Positions 17,640 through 27,053 are shown, numbered from the stretch's first letter. The stretch: DNA of 64,000 nt from Pseudomonadota bacterium (GCA_023412805.1 JAEZRM010000048.1:35099-99098); one strand, 5' to 3'. Made by a program: numbers and translations. The notes: generated by a model not told the origin, from the letters alone.

Positions 17640-17995
17640 CATCACCTCTCGAGCCCGATCCGGCAGCACCTTCTGCGCTACTCGCCCCGGCCACGTACTG
17701 AACTTTGGGGCGCAAGCGGTCCTCCGCGCGCCAGCCGACCTGATGGTCATAGAAGAACACCAGTTTCCGTCAAGAGTGGACCTATATCGCATCAATTCCT
17801 GGGAGCGTGGTTTACGATCCCATAAATGAGCCGCGTCCAGGAAAGTGCCGCAAAATCGGCCGAAACGGGTTCAAAATTTACGCAGTTCCCCTTGCCGCTC
17901 GGGCTCCAAATCGCTAAGTGACGGCAGCGCTTTGCAGGGCGGCATCGTGATTCCGCACGGCCGCGATGGGCGCGTCGACCCCAAGGGGGACTGTC
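17640..17995. other. Divergent intergenic region between DUF1178 and asd
   Basis: These 356 bp should hold promoters for both genes. I see no RNA gene, repeat or convincing small ORF. The only clear signal is AAGGGGGA just before the asd start. Confidence 0.5.
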
Positions 17996-19036
17996 ATGGG
18001 CTACAAGGTCGCCATCATTGGTGCCACCGGCAATGTCGGCCGGGAAATGCTGAACGTGCTTGCCGAGCGGGAATTCCCGGTCGACGAGATTTACGCACTC
18101 GCTTCGCGCCGCTCGGTCGGCGTCGAGGTTTCGTTCGGCGAGAAGACGCTCAAATGCCAGGATCTCGAGAGTTTCGACTTCTCGAAGGTCGATTTCGCGC
18201 TCATGTCGGCAGGCGGAGCCGTATCGAAGGAATGGAGCCCGCGCATCGGCGCCACGGGCTGCATCGTCATCGATAATTCATCCGCGTGGCGCTACGACGC
18301 CGACGTGCCGCTGATCGTGCCCGAGTGCAATGCGGACGTGCTCGTCGAGTACATGGCGCGCAAAAATCGCAAGAACATCATCGCCAATCCGAACTGCTCG
18401 ACGGCCCAGATGGTGGTCGCGCTGAAGCCGCTGCACGACGTGGCGCGGATCAAGCGCGTGGTCGTCTCCACGTACCAGTCCGTCTCCGGCGCCGGCAAGG
18501 ATGCCATGGATGAGCTCTGGGCCCAGACCAAGGGCAAGTACGTCCCCGGCCAGGAAGTGGAGCCGAAGAAGTTCCCGAAGCAGATTGCCTTCAACTGCAT
18601 TCCTCAAATCGACGTCTTCATGGAGGACGGCTACACGAAAGAGGAATGGAAGATGCTGGCCGAGACGAAGAAGATCCTCGATCCCAAGATCAAGGTGACG
18701 GCGACGTGTGTGCGCGTGCCGGTTTTCGTCGGCCACTCGGAGGCGGTCAACATCGAGTTCGAGCGGCTGATGACGGTCGCGGAAGCGCGCTCCATCCTGC
18801 GCGAGGCACCGGGCATCATGGTCGTCGACAAGCGTGAGGCCGGCGGCTACGTGACGCCGGTCGAGGCGGCAGGCGAATTCGCGACGTACGTCTCGCGCAT
18901 CCGCGAGGACGCGACGGTCGAGAACGGCCTCGCCATGTGGATCGTCTCCGACAACCTGCTCAAGGGTGCAGCCCTCAATACCGTGCAGATTGCTGAGACG
19001 CTGGTGAACCGGAAACTGCTCGCCAAAGCCGCCTGA
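17996..19036 (+). CDS. asd: Aspartate-semialdehyde dehydrogenase
   Basis: The 346-residue enzyme reduces aspartyl phosphate to aspartate semialdehyde, shared by the lysine/diaminopimelate, threonine and methionine pathways. It has the NADP-binding motif AIIGATGNVGREML and the catalytic Cys in IIANPNCSTAQMV. The active-site His is probably in VFVGHSEAVN. ATG 17996 is preceded by AAGGGGGA. The preceding enzyme, lysC, and the later dapF are elsewhere in this window, so the pathway is not in one operon. Confidence 0.95.
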   Translation: MGYKVAIIGATGNVGREMLNVLAEREFPVDEIYALASRRSVGVEVSFGEKTLKCQDLESFDFSKVDFALMSAGGAVSKEWSPRIGATGCIVIDNSSAWRYDADVPLIVPECNADVLVEYMARKNRKNIIANPNCSTAQMVVALKPLHDVARIKRVVVSTYQSVSGAGKDAMDELWAQTKGKYVPGQEVEPKKFPKQIAFNCIPQIDVFMEDGYTKEEWKMLAETKKILDPKIKVTATCVRVPVFVGHSEAVNIEFERLMTVAEARSILREAPGIMVVDKREAGGYVTPVEAAGEFATYVSRIREDATVENGLAMWIVSDNLLKGAALNTVQIAETLVNRKLLAKAA

Positions 19037-19049
19037 ATGGTCGCGGCGC

Positions 19050-19565
19050 CTATTCGCGCCGCCCTGGATTGCCCTCAGGCGTGCGCAGCGAGGCAACGAT
19101 CAGCCGCAAATCCTCGACGAGGTTTGCGCGCTGCTCAGCGTTGAGCGTTGCCACGATGCGGGCGTCGACGGCTTCGACCTTGGGCCGCGCTGCAGCAAGT
19201 ATGCGCAAGCCCTCATCGGTCAGCCTGACGGCATAGGCGCGGGCATCCTCGCGAGTGCGCCGGCGCTGAAGAAGCCCCTTCTTGAGCATCCGGCGCACGA
19301 TATCCGCGAGCGTCGAACGGTCGATCCCGGTCACTTCCACCAAGTCCGTCTGGCTCAGGCCCTCACGCTGGGCTACCGTCAGCAGGACCGCGAATTGGCG
19401 CGGCGTCAGGTCGAGCTCGCCCATCTCAGCTGCAAAGATGTCGGCAGCGCATTGGCCGGCCCGATGCAAGAGATGTATCGGCGACCGCACGAGGGCCGCT
19501 GGCTCGGCTCCCTCGACGTTTTGGTGCGTTCTATGTTTCATCGTGCGGAATGCCGCCATCCTCAT
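19050..19565 (-). CDS. MarR family transcriptional regulator
   Basis: The protein is about 171 residues if started at ATG 19565, which follows a GGGGG tract; starts at 19559 or 19541 are also possible. The winged-helix segment reads LTPRQFAVLLTVAQREGLSQ then GIDRSTLADIVRRMLKKGLL and a basic wing RRRTREDARAYAVRLT. These proteins usually bind DNA as dimers and release it on binding a small phenolic or similar ligand. It is convergent with asd and separated by about 200 bp from yciB on its own strand, so its target is not evident. A GC hairpin (19043-19062) covers its stop codon. Confidence 0.85.
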   Translation of the reverse strand: MRMAAFRTMKHRTHQNVEGAEPAALVRSPIHLLHRAGQCAADIFAAEMGELDLTPRQFAVLLTVAQREGLSQTDLVEVTGIDRSTLADIVRRMLKKGLLQRRRTREDARAYAVRLTDEGLRILAAARPKVEAVDARIVATLNAEQRANLVEDLRLIVASLRTPEGNPGRRE

Positions 19566-19771
19566 TAACCCCCGATCGGACCTGCCTTCCTCGAACCTCT
19601 GCGGCTGGCACTTACATCCGAAGCAGATTGCTCTGCAGAAACAAGCACTGGCACGCCCCCTACCCGCAAGGAGCGGGTGAGGCCCGATGGTCGAATCCAT
19701 GGCGCGGAATAGAAACAGATCTTCCGGAACAGAGCAAATGTGGACTGCGATCAGTGAACCCCCTTTTTGGT

Positions 19772-20380
19772 TCAAGGTGCGTCGTCCGCCTTCTCGAGCC
19801 CATATCGCTGGATGAGCCCGACCTGCAGCATCGCGAAGATGATCGTGAGCGGCAGAATGCCGAAGACCTTGAAGCTCGCCCAGGTCCCCTCGCTGAAGTT
19901 CCGCCACACGATCTCGTTGAGAACGGCCATGGCTAGGAAGAAACCGATCCAGCGATAGGTGAGTTTGCGCCAGCCTTCCTCCGTGAGCCGGAAGGCCTGG
20001 CCGAGCAGGAGCTGGAGAAAATTGCGCCCGGTGAGCAGGCCGCCCCCAAGCGCGACCGCGAACAGAACATTCACCATCGTCGGCTTCATCTTGATGAAGC
20101 GCGCATCATTCAGCCAGAGCGTTAGCGCACCAAAACCAACGACAAGCACAGTGGTCAGAACCAGGGTTGGAGATATGTGGCCGAGCCAGACCCGCGAGAC
20201 GATCATCGCGACAACCGTCGCAGCCATGAGAACACCCGTCGCGATGTAGATGTTCGATGCCATGTAGGCGGCAAAGAACAGCAGCAGCGGTGCCAGATCC
20301 AGGATCAGCTTGACGAGTTGCTTGCTGTCGGCGGCAGGGGCGGCGTCGGCTTCGCCGTCACGGGGTGCCGGTACGGTCAT
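19772..20380 (-). CDS. YciB/IspZ family inner-membrane protein (septation protein A-like)
   Basis: The 202-residue protein has about five membrane spans and the family features LAPLLLFFAAYM, NDARFIKMKPT and LTEEGWRKLTYRW. Members are tied to cell-envelope integrity and septation; the mechanism is unclear. I use the second ATG (20380), six bases after AGGAGG. A related gene lies 81 bp upstream on the same strand. A short hairpin, TGAACC with GGTTCA (19755-19774), overlaps the stop. Confidence 0.87.
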   Translation of the reverse strand: MTVPAPRDGEADAAPAADSKQLVKLILDLAPLLLFFAAYMASNIYIATGVLMAATVVAMIVSRVWLGHISPTLVLTTVLVVGFGALTLWLNDARFIKMKPTMVNVLFAVALGGGLLTGRNFLQLLLGQAFRLTEEGWRKLTYRWIGFFLAMAVLNEIVWRNFSEGTWASFKVFGILPLTIIFAMLQVGLIQRYGLEKADDAP

Positions 20381-20461
20381 CATCGACCTCCTGAATCACA
20401 ATGCGGCGCGCGCACGCGACGCCCGCCAAAGACGAGGCCAGCCAACGTGCGGCCGGCCGGG

Positions 20462-21100
20462 CTATTGGCTGTTCGACTTGTTCTCGACAGGCACAGGCAG
20501 CCGGTGGCGCTGTAGCAGTCGCACCTGCCACCACATGAATAGCCCCGTCAGCGGCATCACGATGAACAGCTTGAACAGAATCCACACATCGACGCCAGTG
20601 AAGAGCCGGTTCAGAGCCCAGAATTGCGTATGCTCGAAGCCCAGGCGCACAGCCTCGTTGCACCCAGCCGTGACGAGGAAAAACCACGCGAGATTGGCGG
20701 TCAGTTTGTTCCAGCCTTCGTTCGTGTAGTGGAACGTGGTGCCGAAGACGAAGCGGAAGAAGTTGCGATCCGTCTTAAGGCCCCACCAGAGCAGGGCGGC
20801 CACAAACGTATTGAAGAGCGTGACCTTGATCTGCACCCACTTCGGGTCGCCGGTGATGATCGTCAGCAGGCCAAACGTGATGCTCACGGCGCCGGCAATG
20901 AACGGCATGATTGGCGGGCGCCCGAGGATGCTGAGCGTCGCGATGAGTGCCAGGATCGTCGTCGCGATGAGTGCCCACGTGCCGGCGGCGATGCCCCAGA
21001 TGCCGTTCACGAGAAACATGGCGACCAGCGGTCCCATCTCCCCGAGGATGTTGACGGTCTGGATCCGGTTGAATGGATAATGCTTCGTCAACCAACCCAT
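20462..21100 (-). CDS. Second YciB/IspZ-like inner-membrane protein
   Basis: The 212-residue protein shares the layout of its downstream neighbour: several membrane spans, DPKWVQIKVTLFN in place of the ARFIKMKPT motif, and TNEGWNKLTANLAWFF in place of EEGWRKLTYRW. The two are clearly paralogous but diverged. ATG 21100 follows GGAAGCGG; upstream in-frame residues look non-coding. It lies 78 bp downstream of ftsY on the same strand, so ftsY and both YciB-like genes may be co-transcribed. Confidence 0.82.
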   Translation of the reverse strand: MGWLTKHYPFNRIQTVNILGEMGPLVAMFLVNGIWGIAAGTWALIATTILALIATLSILGRPPIMPFIAGAVSITFGLLTIITGDPKWVQIKVTLFNTFVAALLWWGLKTDRNFFRFVFGTTFHYTNEGWNKLTANLAWFFLVTAGCNEAVRLGFEHTQFWALNRLFTGVDVWILFKLFIVMPLTGLFMWWQVRLLQRHRLPVPVENKSNSQ

Positions 21101-21178
21101 GAACCGCTTCCTACCCCTGCTTTCTCGCTTGGCTTGTGCCCCGGGGATGGGGCCACATGCCATCATTGCCGAGATTGA

Positions 21179-22357
21179 TTAACCGACCGCAATAGCCCGC
21201 GCAAATTCCTTGGGATCGAACGGCTGGAGATCCTCCGCCGCCTCCCCCACACCGATGGCGTGAACAGGCAAGCCGAAGCGGGCCGATATGGCAACGAGGA
21301 TGCCCCCCCGAGCCGTTCCGTCGAGCTTCGTCATCACCAGTCCCGTCACCCCCGCCCGATCCTTGAACACTTCGACTTGGGACAGGGCATTTTGCCCAGT
21401 CGTCGCGTCGAGCACCAGCAGGACCGTGTGCGGTGCAGAAGGATCGAGCTTGCGCAGCACACGAACGACCTTTTCGAGCTCGTCCATGAGGCCTTGCTTG
21501 TTCTGGAGGCGCCCGGCCGTATCGATCAGGAGAACGTCGCTTTGCGCTTCCTGCGCTGCCTTCAGCGCGTCGAAGGCGAGGCCCGCTGCATCCGCACCGA
21601 CTTTGTGCGCGACGACGGGCGCGCTCGTGCGCTCGCCCCAGATCTTGAGCTGATCGATAGCGGCCGCGCGGAAGGTGTCGCCGGCGGCCATCATGACCGA
21701 CTGCCCTGCGCGCTTGAACTGCTGCGCGAGCTTGCCGATCGTCGTCGTCTTACCGGCCCCATTGACGCCGACCACGAGGATCACGTGCGGCTTCAGCGCG
21801 CCATCGAGCTCAAGCGGCTTGGCTACCGGCACGAGCACGCGCTCGACCTCGTCGGCGAGAACCGTGCGCACATCCTCCTGCGAAATGCCCTTGGCATAGC
21901 GCCCGTGGGAGAGCGCGTCCGTTATGCGCGTTGCCGTCTCGACACCGAGATCGGCCTGGAGAAGCACATCCTCGAGATCGTCGAGTGTATCTGCGTCTAG
22001 CTTGCTCTTCGTGAAAAGGCCGGTGATGCCTTCCGAGAGCTTCGACGACGTCTTGGTGAGACCGGCCTTGAGACGCGAGAACCAGCCGCCCTTCTGCGCG
22101 GGCGCAGGCTCGACCTCTGCCGCCTCAGCGACATCGACATCCGGCGCTTCGGCAACGAGGACTTCCTCTGCTACCGTCTGCTCCACGACTGCCAAGCGCG
22201 CAGACTCAGGAGGCGACGCGGATGATGTCTCCTGCTTGTCTACTTCGGCTTCCTTGGTCTCGACATCAGGCTCAGGCGAGGGCGCAGGCGCGGGTGTCGA
22301 CGCGCCGCCGAACAGGCGCCCGAACAGGCCGCGCTTTTTCTCTTCTGGTGCGCTCAC
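21179..22357 (-). CDS. ftsY: Signal recognition particle receptor FtsY
   Basis: The 392-residue SRP receptor GTPase brings ribosome-SRP complexes to the membrane. An acidic, variable N-terminal region (about residues 1-90) precedes the NG domain with P-loop GVNGAGKTTTIGKLA, then GDTFRAAAIDQL, LIDTAGRL and TKLDGTARGG. Its GTG start overlaps the mtaB stop as GTGA, with AAGGTGG upstream. The dapF-mtaB-ftsY order, followed by a YciB gene, is a common alphaproteobacterial arrangement. Confidence 0.95.
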   Translation of the reverse strand: MSAPEEKKRGLFGRLFGGASTPAPAPSPEPDVETKEAEVDKQETSSASPPESARLAVVEQTVAEEVLVAEAPDVDVAEAAEVEPAPAQKGGWFSRLKAGLTKTSSKLSEGITGLFTKSKLDADTLDDLEDVLLQADLGVETATRITDALSHGRYAKGISQEDVRTVLADEVERVLVPVAKPLELDGALKPHVILVVGVNGAGKTTTIGKLAQQFKRAGQSVMMAAGDTFRAAAIDQLKIWGERTSAPVVAHKVGADAAGLAFDALKAAQEAQSDVLLIDTAGRLQNKQGLMDELEKVVRVLRKLDPSAPHTVLLVLDATTGQNALSQVEVFKDRAGVTGLVMTKLDGTARGGILVAISARFGLPVHAIGVGEAAEDLQPFDPKEFARAIAVG

Positions 22358-23685
22358 GATCCACCTTCTGCCCAGAGCCGTCGACCGTCATGGCGGTTCG
22401 CTCGTGCTCTCACGATATGGCCAACCGGGTACGTATGGGCAAGGTGCACCTCGGTAAAGTCCTCGGCGCGGCCGAGCCCCGGCTTCTCTATAAGTACCCG
22501 TAGTTCGCGACCGATCTGTGTTCCGAGATGGCGATCTGTGGCGCTTTGCCCCGCGGCCCGGAGTCGCTCCGCGCGTGTCTTGACGGTCGCCCGATCGACT
22601 TGGGGCATCCGCGCCGCGGGCGTACCCGTGCGGGGCGAGAACGGAAAGGCGTGAATGCCGGCGAGCCCGCACCGCTCGACGAGGTCTAGGGTGTTCGTAA
22701 ACATCGCTTCGGTTTCTGTCGGGAAGCCCGCGATCAGATCGGCCGTGATCGCAATATCCGGCCTCAGGCGCCGCACTTCGTCACAGAAGCTGATCGCGTC
22801 GGCGCGCAGATGACGGCGCTTCATGCGCTTGAGGATCATGTCGTCGCCGGCCTGCAGCGAAAGATGCAGATGCGGCATGAGACGCGGCTCGCCGGCAATG
22901 GCCTCGATCAGCTCGGGATCGGCCTCGATGCTGTCGATCGAGGAAATACGCAGTCGCTGCAGCTCAGGCACGAGACGCAGAATGCGCCGCACGAGACTGC
23001 CGAGACGTGGCGTCGCCGGAAGATCCGAACCCCAGGATGTCAGATCGACGCCCGTCAGCACCACCTCTGCATGACCGGCCGCGACGAGCCCCTTGATCTC
23101 GGCGACGACGGCTCCCGCCGGCACCGAGCGCGAAGGCCCGCGCCCGTAGGGAATGATGCAGAACGTGCAGCGATGATCGCAGCCGTTCTGGATCTGCACG
23201 AAGGCGCGTGCGCGGCTGCCGAAGCCATGCTCCAGATGGCCCGCCGTCTCGCGCACGGACATGATGTCGTTGACGGCAACGCGCGGGCTGCTGCCGGTTG
23301 CGAGCGTCGCCCAGGTTTGGGCCGCGACCTTCTCGCCGTTGCCGATGACATGATCGACTTCAGGCATGGCGGCGAAGTTCTGAGGCTCGATCTGCGCCGC
23401 GCAGCCCGTGACGACAATGCGCGCGGTGGGATTGGCGCGGCGCATCTTGCGAATGGTCTGGCGCGCCTGGCGTACGGCCTCCGCCGTCACGGCGCAGGTG
23501 TTGACGATGACAGTGTCGCCGAGCCCCGCGGCTGCCGCATGTCCGCGCATGACCTCGGACTCGTAAGCATTGAGGCGGCATCCGAGCGTGATGATCTCGA
23601 CGCCACCGGCGTCGCGCGCAGGTTCTTGATCGGACACCGGCAAGGCATCCTCGATCGGCGCGGCGATGGTGGGGGTGTCCTCCAT
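22354..23685 (-). CDS. mtaB: tRNA t6A37 methylthiotransferase MtaB
   Basis: The 443-residue radical-SAM enzyme adds a methylthio group to t6A37 of tRNAs. The N-terminal UPF0004 domain has Cys in TLGCRLN, NTCAVT and VTGCAAQ, which bind one iron-sulfur cluster. The radical-SAM cluster motif is CDHRCTFC. A C-terminal TRAM-like region follows. It overlaps ftsY by 4 bp and starts 7 bp after the dapF stop, supporting one operon. Confidence 0.93.
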   Translation of the reverse strand: MEDTPTIAAPIEDALPVSDQEPARDAGGVEIITLGCRLNAYESEVMRGHAAAAGLGDTVIVNTCAVTAEAVRQARQTIRKMRRANPTARIVVTGCAAQIEPQNFAAMPEVDHVIGNGEKVAAQTWATLATGSSPRVAVNDIMSVRETAGHLEHGFGSRARAFVQIQNGCDHRCTFCIIPYGRGPSRSVPAGAVVAEIKGLVAAGHAEVVLTGVDLTSWGSDLPATPRLGSLVRRILRLVPELQRLRISSIDSIEADPELIEAIAGEPRLMPHLHLSLQAGDDMILKRMKRRHLRADAISFCDEVRRLRPDIAITADLIAGFPTETEAMFTNTLDLVERCGLAGIHAFPFSPRTGTPAARMPQVDRATVKTRAERLRAAGQSATDRHLGTQIGRELRVLIEKPGLGRAEDFTEVHLAHTYPVGHIVRARANRHDGRRLWAEGGS

Positions 23686-23692
23686 GCGCCGC

Positions 23693-24559
23693 TTAGCCTG
23701 GTACCGCGAGCGGAAACGGATCGAGCGTGCCTTCGTGCTCGAGCTCGGCTGGGCCGGTCATGATGATGTGATTGTCCGCGCGCCATTCGATCACGAGCGG
23801 GCCACCCGGAAGGGTCACAGTCACCTTGCGGCTGATGAGCCCGATACGTGCGGCCGACACCGCTGCCGCGCAGGCTGCCGAGCCACACGCGCGCGTGAGA
23901 CCCGCGCCGCGCTCCCAGGTGCGGAGCGTGATCGCGTCGCGGCTATCGATGCGCGCGATCGATATGTTGGCGCGCTCGGGGAAGAGCGGGTGATTTTCCA
24001 GCATGGGACCAATGCGGCCGAGATCGATCGCGGCCGGATCATCCACCCAGAATACGGCGTGTGGATTGCCGACGTTTACGACGGCCGGCGAATGAATGAT
24101 CGGCTTATCGGCGGGGCCAACCTGCAGCTCGATGCGGCGCGTGTCATGGAAAGGCTCGGACAGCGGAATGTCCTGCCAGCCGAAGCGCGGCTCGCCCATG
24201 TCGACGGAGATCGAGGCCGCGCTCTCGAACCTCACATCGAGCAAGCCGCCGTCGGAGACATACTTGAACTCGGCACGCCCCGTATCGCGGTTGGCGAGGA
24301 GGCCGACGCAGCGCGTGCCGTTGCCGCACGCCTGAGCAAGCGAGCCATCCGTGTTGTAGATCAGGATGCGGGCGTCGAGGCCGGGGCTCGGCGGATCGTG
24401 CAGGACCATCATCTGGTCGAAGTGCGTCTGCGGCCGAGCCGCGATCGCTGCGGCTTCCTCCGCCGTGAATTTCTTGGGTGATCCGCGCAGATCGACCACG
24501 ACGATCTCGTTGCCGAGGCCGTTCATCTTCGCATAGCGGATTGCCGAGGGCGCGCTCAT
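23693..24559 (-). CDS. dapF: Diaminopimelate epimerase
   Basis: The 288-residue enzyme interconverts LL- and meso-diaminopimelate for peptidoglycan and lysine. Both catalytic cysteines are visible: in QACGNGTRC and in TRACGSAAC. The N-terminal motif YAKMNGLGNE supports ATG 24559; upstream residues in the same frame are unlike the family. It is the first gene of the dapF-mtaB-ftsY unit and is divergent from a methyltransferase gene. Confidence 0.95.
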   Translation of the reverse strand: MSAPSAIRYAKMNGLGNEIVVVDLRGSPKKFTAEEAAAIAARPQTHFDQMMVLHDPPSPGLDARILIYNTDGSLAQACGNGTRCVGLLANRDTGRAEFKYVSDGGLLDVRFESAASISVDMGEPRFGWQDIPLSEPFHDTRRIELQVGPADKPIIHSPAVVNVGNPHAVFWVDDPAAIDLGRIGPMLENHPLFPERANISIARIDSRDAITLRTWERGAGLTRACGSAACAAAVSAARIGLISRKVTVTLPGGPLVIEWRADNHIIMTGPAELEHEGTLDPFPLAVPG

Positions 24560-24668
24560 GCGCCCATATATGGGAAATTGCGGTTCCGGCACAATCTGTT
24601 TGCCGGTGCGGACAGGCCTGCTAGGCCCACTTTCTACGCTGTTCAGAACGCGCGCGCACCCCGAGACC

Positions 24669-25256
24669 ATGGTCATACCCCATCCCGAGCGCCCTGCTGA
24701 TGCCTCGCCCTCGCCCTGGGTGGCGCATTTCATTTCCGGCGCCGCGCCCAGGTTAATAGTACTGGACATCGCCTGCGGGACGGGTCGACACGTGCGGCTG
24801 GCGCTTCAGCACGGGCTCGCGGTCACCGCGATTGATCGCGACATTTCCCGGCTCGGCGCACTCGCAGGATACGAGCATGTGGATGCCATCGAGGCCGATC
24901 TGGAGAGCGGCGCGCCCTTTCCGCTGGCTGGCCGGCAGTTCGGCGCCGTGATCGTCACGAACTATCTCTGGCGGCCGATCCTGGCCGACATCTGCGCGGC
25001 GGTCGCTCCCAGCGGCCTGCTGATCTACGAGACTTTCGCGCGGGGGCACGAGCTTCTCGGCGGACGGCCGTCGAACCCCGAATTCCTGCTGAAGCCGAAC
25101 GAACTGGCCGAGGCCGCGATGGCCGTCGGTCTCGTTGTCATCGCCTTCGAGCAGGTCCGCGAGGAAGCCCCGCGCCCGCGCATTGTCCAGCGCATTGCCG
25201 CGGTCGGTCCGGCCCACACTTGGGTTGCAGCACCACCGGCTCGGTTCACGGATTGA
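24669..25256 (+). CDS. Class I SAM-dependent methyltransferase
   Basis: The 195-residue protein has the SAM-binding motif VLDIACGTGRHVRLA, an acidic residue ending strand 2 (TAIDRD) and a motif II-like stretch (FGAVIVTNYLWRPIL). It is a minimal Rossmann methyltransferase without a recognisable substrate domain. I start at ATG 24669; the earlier in-frame ATG at 24558 would overlap dapF and adds sequence unlike the family. The substrate is unknown. Confidence 0.82.
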   Translation: MVIPHPERPADASPSPWVAHFISGAAPRLIVLDIACGTGRHVRLALQHGLAVTAIDRDISRLGALAGYEHVDAIEADLESGAPFPLAGRQFGAVIVTNYLWRPILADICAAVAPSGLLIYETFARGHELLGGRPSNPEFLLKPNELAEAAMAVGLVVIAFEQVREEAPRPRIVQRIAAVGPAHTWVAAPPARFTD

Positions 25257-25327
25257 CGAAGCGCTCGCCTTGGCGGCCGCGTCGACTATGATTGCCGGCA
25301 CCAACATGAAATGCAGGGAAGAACGGC

Positions 25328-26149
25328 ATGATACGCCTCGATGGGCCCCTCGTTCTCGCCGGCGCCGGCAACATGGGCGGCGCCATGCTCGCGGGCTGGC
25401 TGAAGCGCGGCCTCGCGCCGGCGGACATCATCGTCCAGGACCCGGGTCCGCCGCCGGCCACCGCCGAGCTTCTCGCCAAGCATGGCATCCGCTCCGTCCA
25501 GAGCATCGATAGCCTGCCGAAGCCCCCTTCCGTGCTTCTCATGGCCGTGAAGCCGCAGGTCATGGATCAGGTGTTCGCGCCCCTCGCCAAGCTGGCCGGC
25601 CCGTCGACGGTGGTTCTCTCCATTGCGGCCGGGCGGACGATCGCAAGCTTCGAGAAGTTTCTGGGGTCAGGCGCTGCCGTCGTGCGCTCCATCCCGAATA
25701 CGCCCGCTGCCGTGGGACGCGGCATTACGGTCGCTGCTGCCAACGCGCATGTCACCGAGCAACACAAACAGACCGTGAGTGAGCTTCTCTCCGCCATTGG
25801 CGAAGTCGCCTGGGTGGACGACGAGGCCTTGATTGATCCCGTGACGGCCGTTTCGGGCTCCGGACCGGCGTACGTTTTTCATATGGTCGAAGCGCTGGCG
25901 GCGGCTGGCGTCGCCGTCGGGCTCAAGCCCGAGCTTGCCATGCAGCTTGCCCGTGCGACGGTGACGGGCTCAGGCGAACTGTTGCATCAATCCCCCCTCG
26001 ATGCCGCAACGCTCCGACAGAACGTCACCTCGCCGAATGGTACGACGTACGCTGCCCTACAGGTGCTCATGGCCAAGGATGGCCTCACGCCGCTGATGAC
26101 GGCCACCGTCACTGCCGCGACGAAGCGATCGCGCGAGCTGGCGCAGTAG
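25328..26149 (+). CDS. proC: Pyrroline-5-carboxylate reductase
   Basis: The 273-residue enzyme makes proline from pyrroline-5-carboxylate with NAD(P)H. It has the Rossmann motif LVLAGAGNMGGAMLAG, the proC signatures MAVKPQVM and VRSIPNTPAAVGRG, and the C-terminal signature from VSGSGPAYVF to LRQNVTSPNGTT. Its length is normal for the family. A TetR-type gene follows 70 bp later. Confidence 0.95.
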   Translation: MIRLDGPLVLAGAGNMGGAMLAGWLKRGLAPADIIVQDPGPPPATAELLAKHGIRSVQSIDSLPKPPSVLLMAVKPQVMDQVFAPLAKLAGPSTVVLSIAAGRTIASFEKFLGSGAAVVRSIPNTPAAVGRGITVAAANAHVTEQHKQTVSELLSAIGEVAWVDDEALIDPVTAVSGSGPAYVFHMVEALAAAGVAVGLKPELAMQLARATVTGSGELLHQSPLDAATLRQNVTSPNGTTYAALQVLMAKDGLTPLMTATVTAATKRSRELAQ

Positions 26150-26219
26150 CCGAGATGCCTTGCGTATGAGCCGCAGCGAACTATCTCTAGTGCACGACGT
26201 GGAATGAGCGAGGTGCCTG

Positions 26220-26897
26220 ATGATCGACACGACCACACCCAAGGGCCGCATCCTCGCCGCAGCACTTGCGCTCGCCGCCGAACGGCTGTGGCGTGAGGTA
26301 TCGCTCGCCGATATCGCCGAGAAGGCCGGGCTCTCGCTCGTCGACCTCAAGACCTCGTTCGACAGCAAGGCGGAGATGCTGGTTGCCTTCAGTGGCCTCG
26401 TCGATGACGAGATGCTGCGCCGGGCGCCGCGCCGATCACCCGATCAGAGCACACGTGATGCACTCTTCGAAGTCATCATGAGCCGCTTCGATGCGCTCGG
26501 CCCATATCGCGTGGCGCTGAAGTCGATCGCGGGCAGCGGCTTCGCCGACATCGGCCATCTGCGCGCCGTCATGAACGCGCAGCACTGGATGCTCGCCGCT
26601 GCGGGCGTGAACACGGATGGCCCTGTCGGCGTCGCACGCACGGCTGGCCTCGCGACCGTCTACGCGAGCGTCTTCCGCACGTGGCTCGACGATGAGGATC
26701 CGGGTTTTTCGCGCACCATGGCCGCTCTCGATCGCCGTCTGCGTCGCGGTGAGAGTGCACTCAGTCGCATGGACGAAGTCTGCACCGGCGCCCAGCGCTT
26801 CGCCTCGGCCATCCTGCCGAGCCTCTTCGGTCGCCGCAGCCCACCGCCGCCACCGCAGCCCGAGGCTCCAGCCGCAACGCCGCCGCCCGGCATCTGA
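26220..26897 (+). CDS. TetR family transcriptional regulator
   Basis: The 225-residue protein has an N-terminal helix-turn-helix (LWREVSLADIAEKAGLSLVDL) and an all-helical ligand/dimer domain. It ends in an unusual proline-rich tail (PPPPPQPE..PPPGI). GAGGTG lies upstream of ATG 26220. It follows proC on the same strand, and the target is unknown. A hairpin-rich repeat starts 10 bp after its stop. Confidence 0.8.
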   Translation: MIDTTTPKGRILAAALALAAERLWREVSLADIAEKAGLSLVDLKTSFDSKAEMLVAFSGLVDDEMLRRAPRRSPDQSTRDALFEVIMSRFDALGPYRVALKSIAGSGFADIGHLRAVMNAQHWMLAAAGVNTDGPVGVARTAGLATVYASVFRTWLDDEDPGFSRTMAALDRRLRRGESALSRMDEVCTGAQRFASAILPSLFGRRSPPPPPQPEAPAATPPPGI

Positions 26898-26907
26898 AGT
26901 CTACAAA

Positions 26908-27045
26908 GGCGGGCGGGTCCGGGAGGGTGTCCCTCCCGGTAGAGCGCGAGGTCATGCCGGAGGCAGGCGTCTCGCTCGCGCCAAAGGCGCGAACAGGGCT
27001 GCCGCCCTGTAACCCGCTCGGGGGGCACCCCCGAACCCCCGTCTT
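26908..27045. repeat. Multi-hairpin dispersed intergenic repeat, copy 1
   Basis: This element holds a 9-bp stem CCGGGAGGG-TGT-CCCTCCCGG (26919-26939), the block GAGCGCGAGG..CTCGCTCGCGCC, a 7-bp stem ACAGGGC-TGCC-GCCCTGT (26993-27010) and a third G/C stem near 27018-27033. A related sequence with the same order of parts lies at 63880-63971. It fills the gap between two convergent genes and probably also terminates transcription. Confidence 0.7.
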
Positions 27046-27053
27046 TTATTGAC

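Noticed and set aside
19043..19062. Terminator between asd and marR
   Set aside because: A 7-bp GC hairpin exists but overlaps the marR stop and has no T run.
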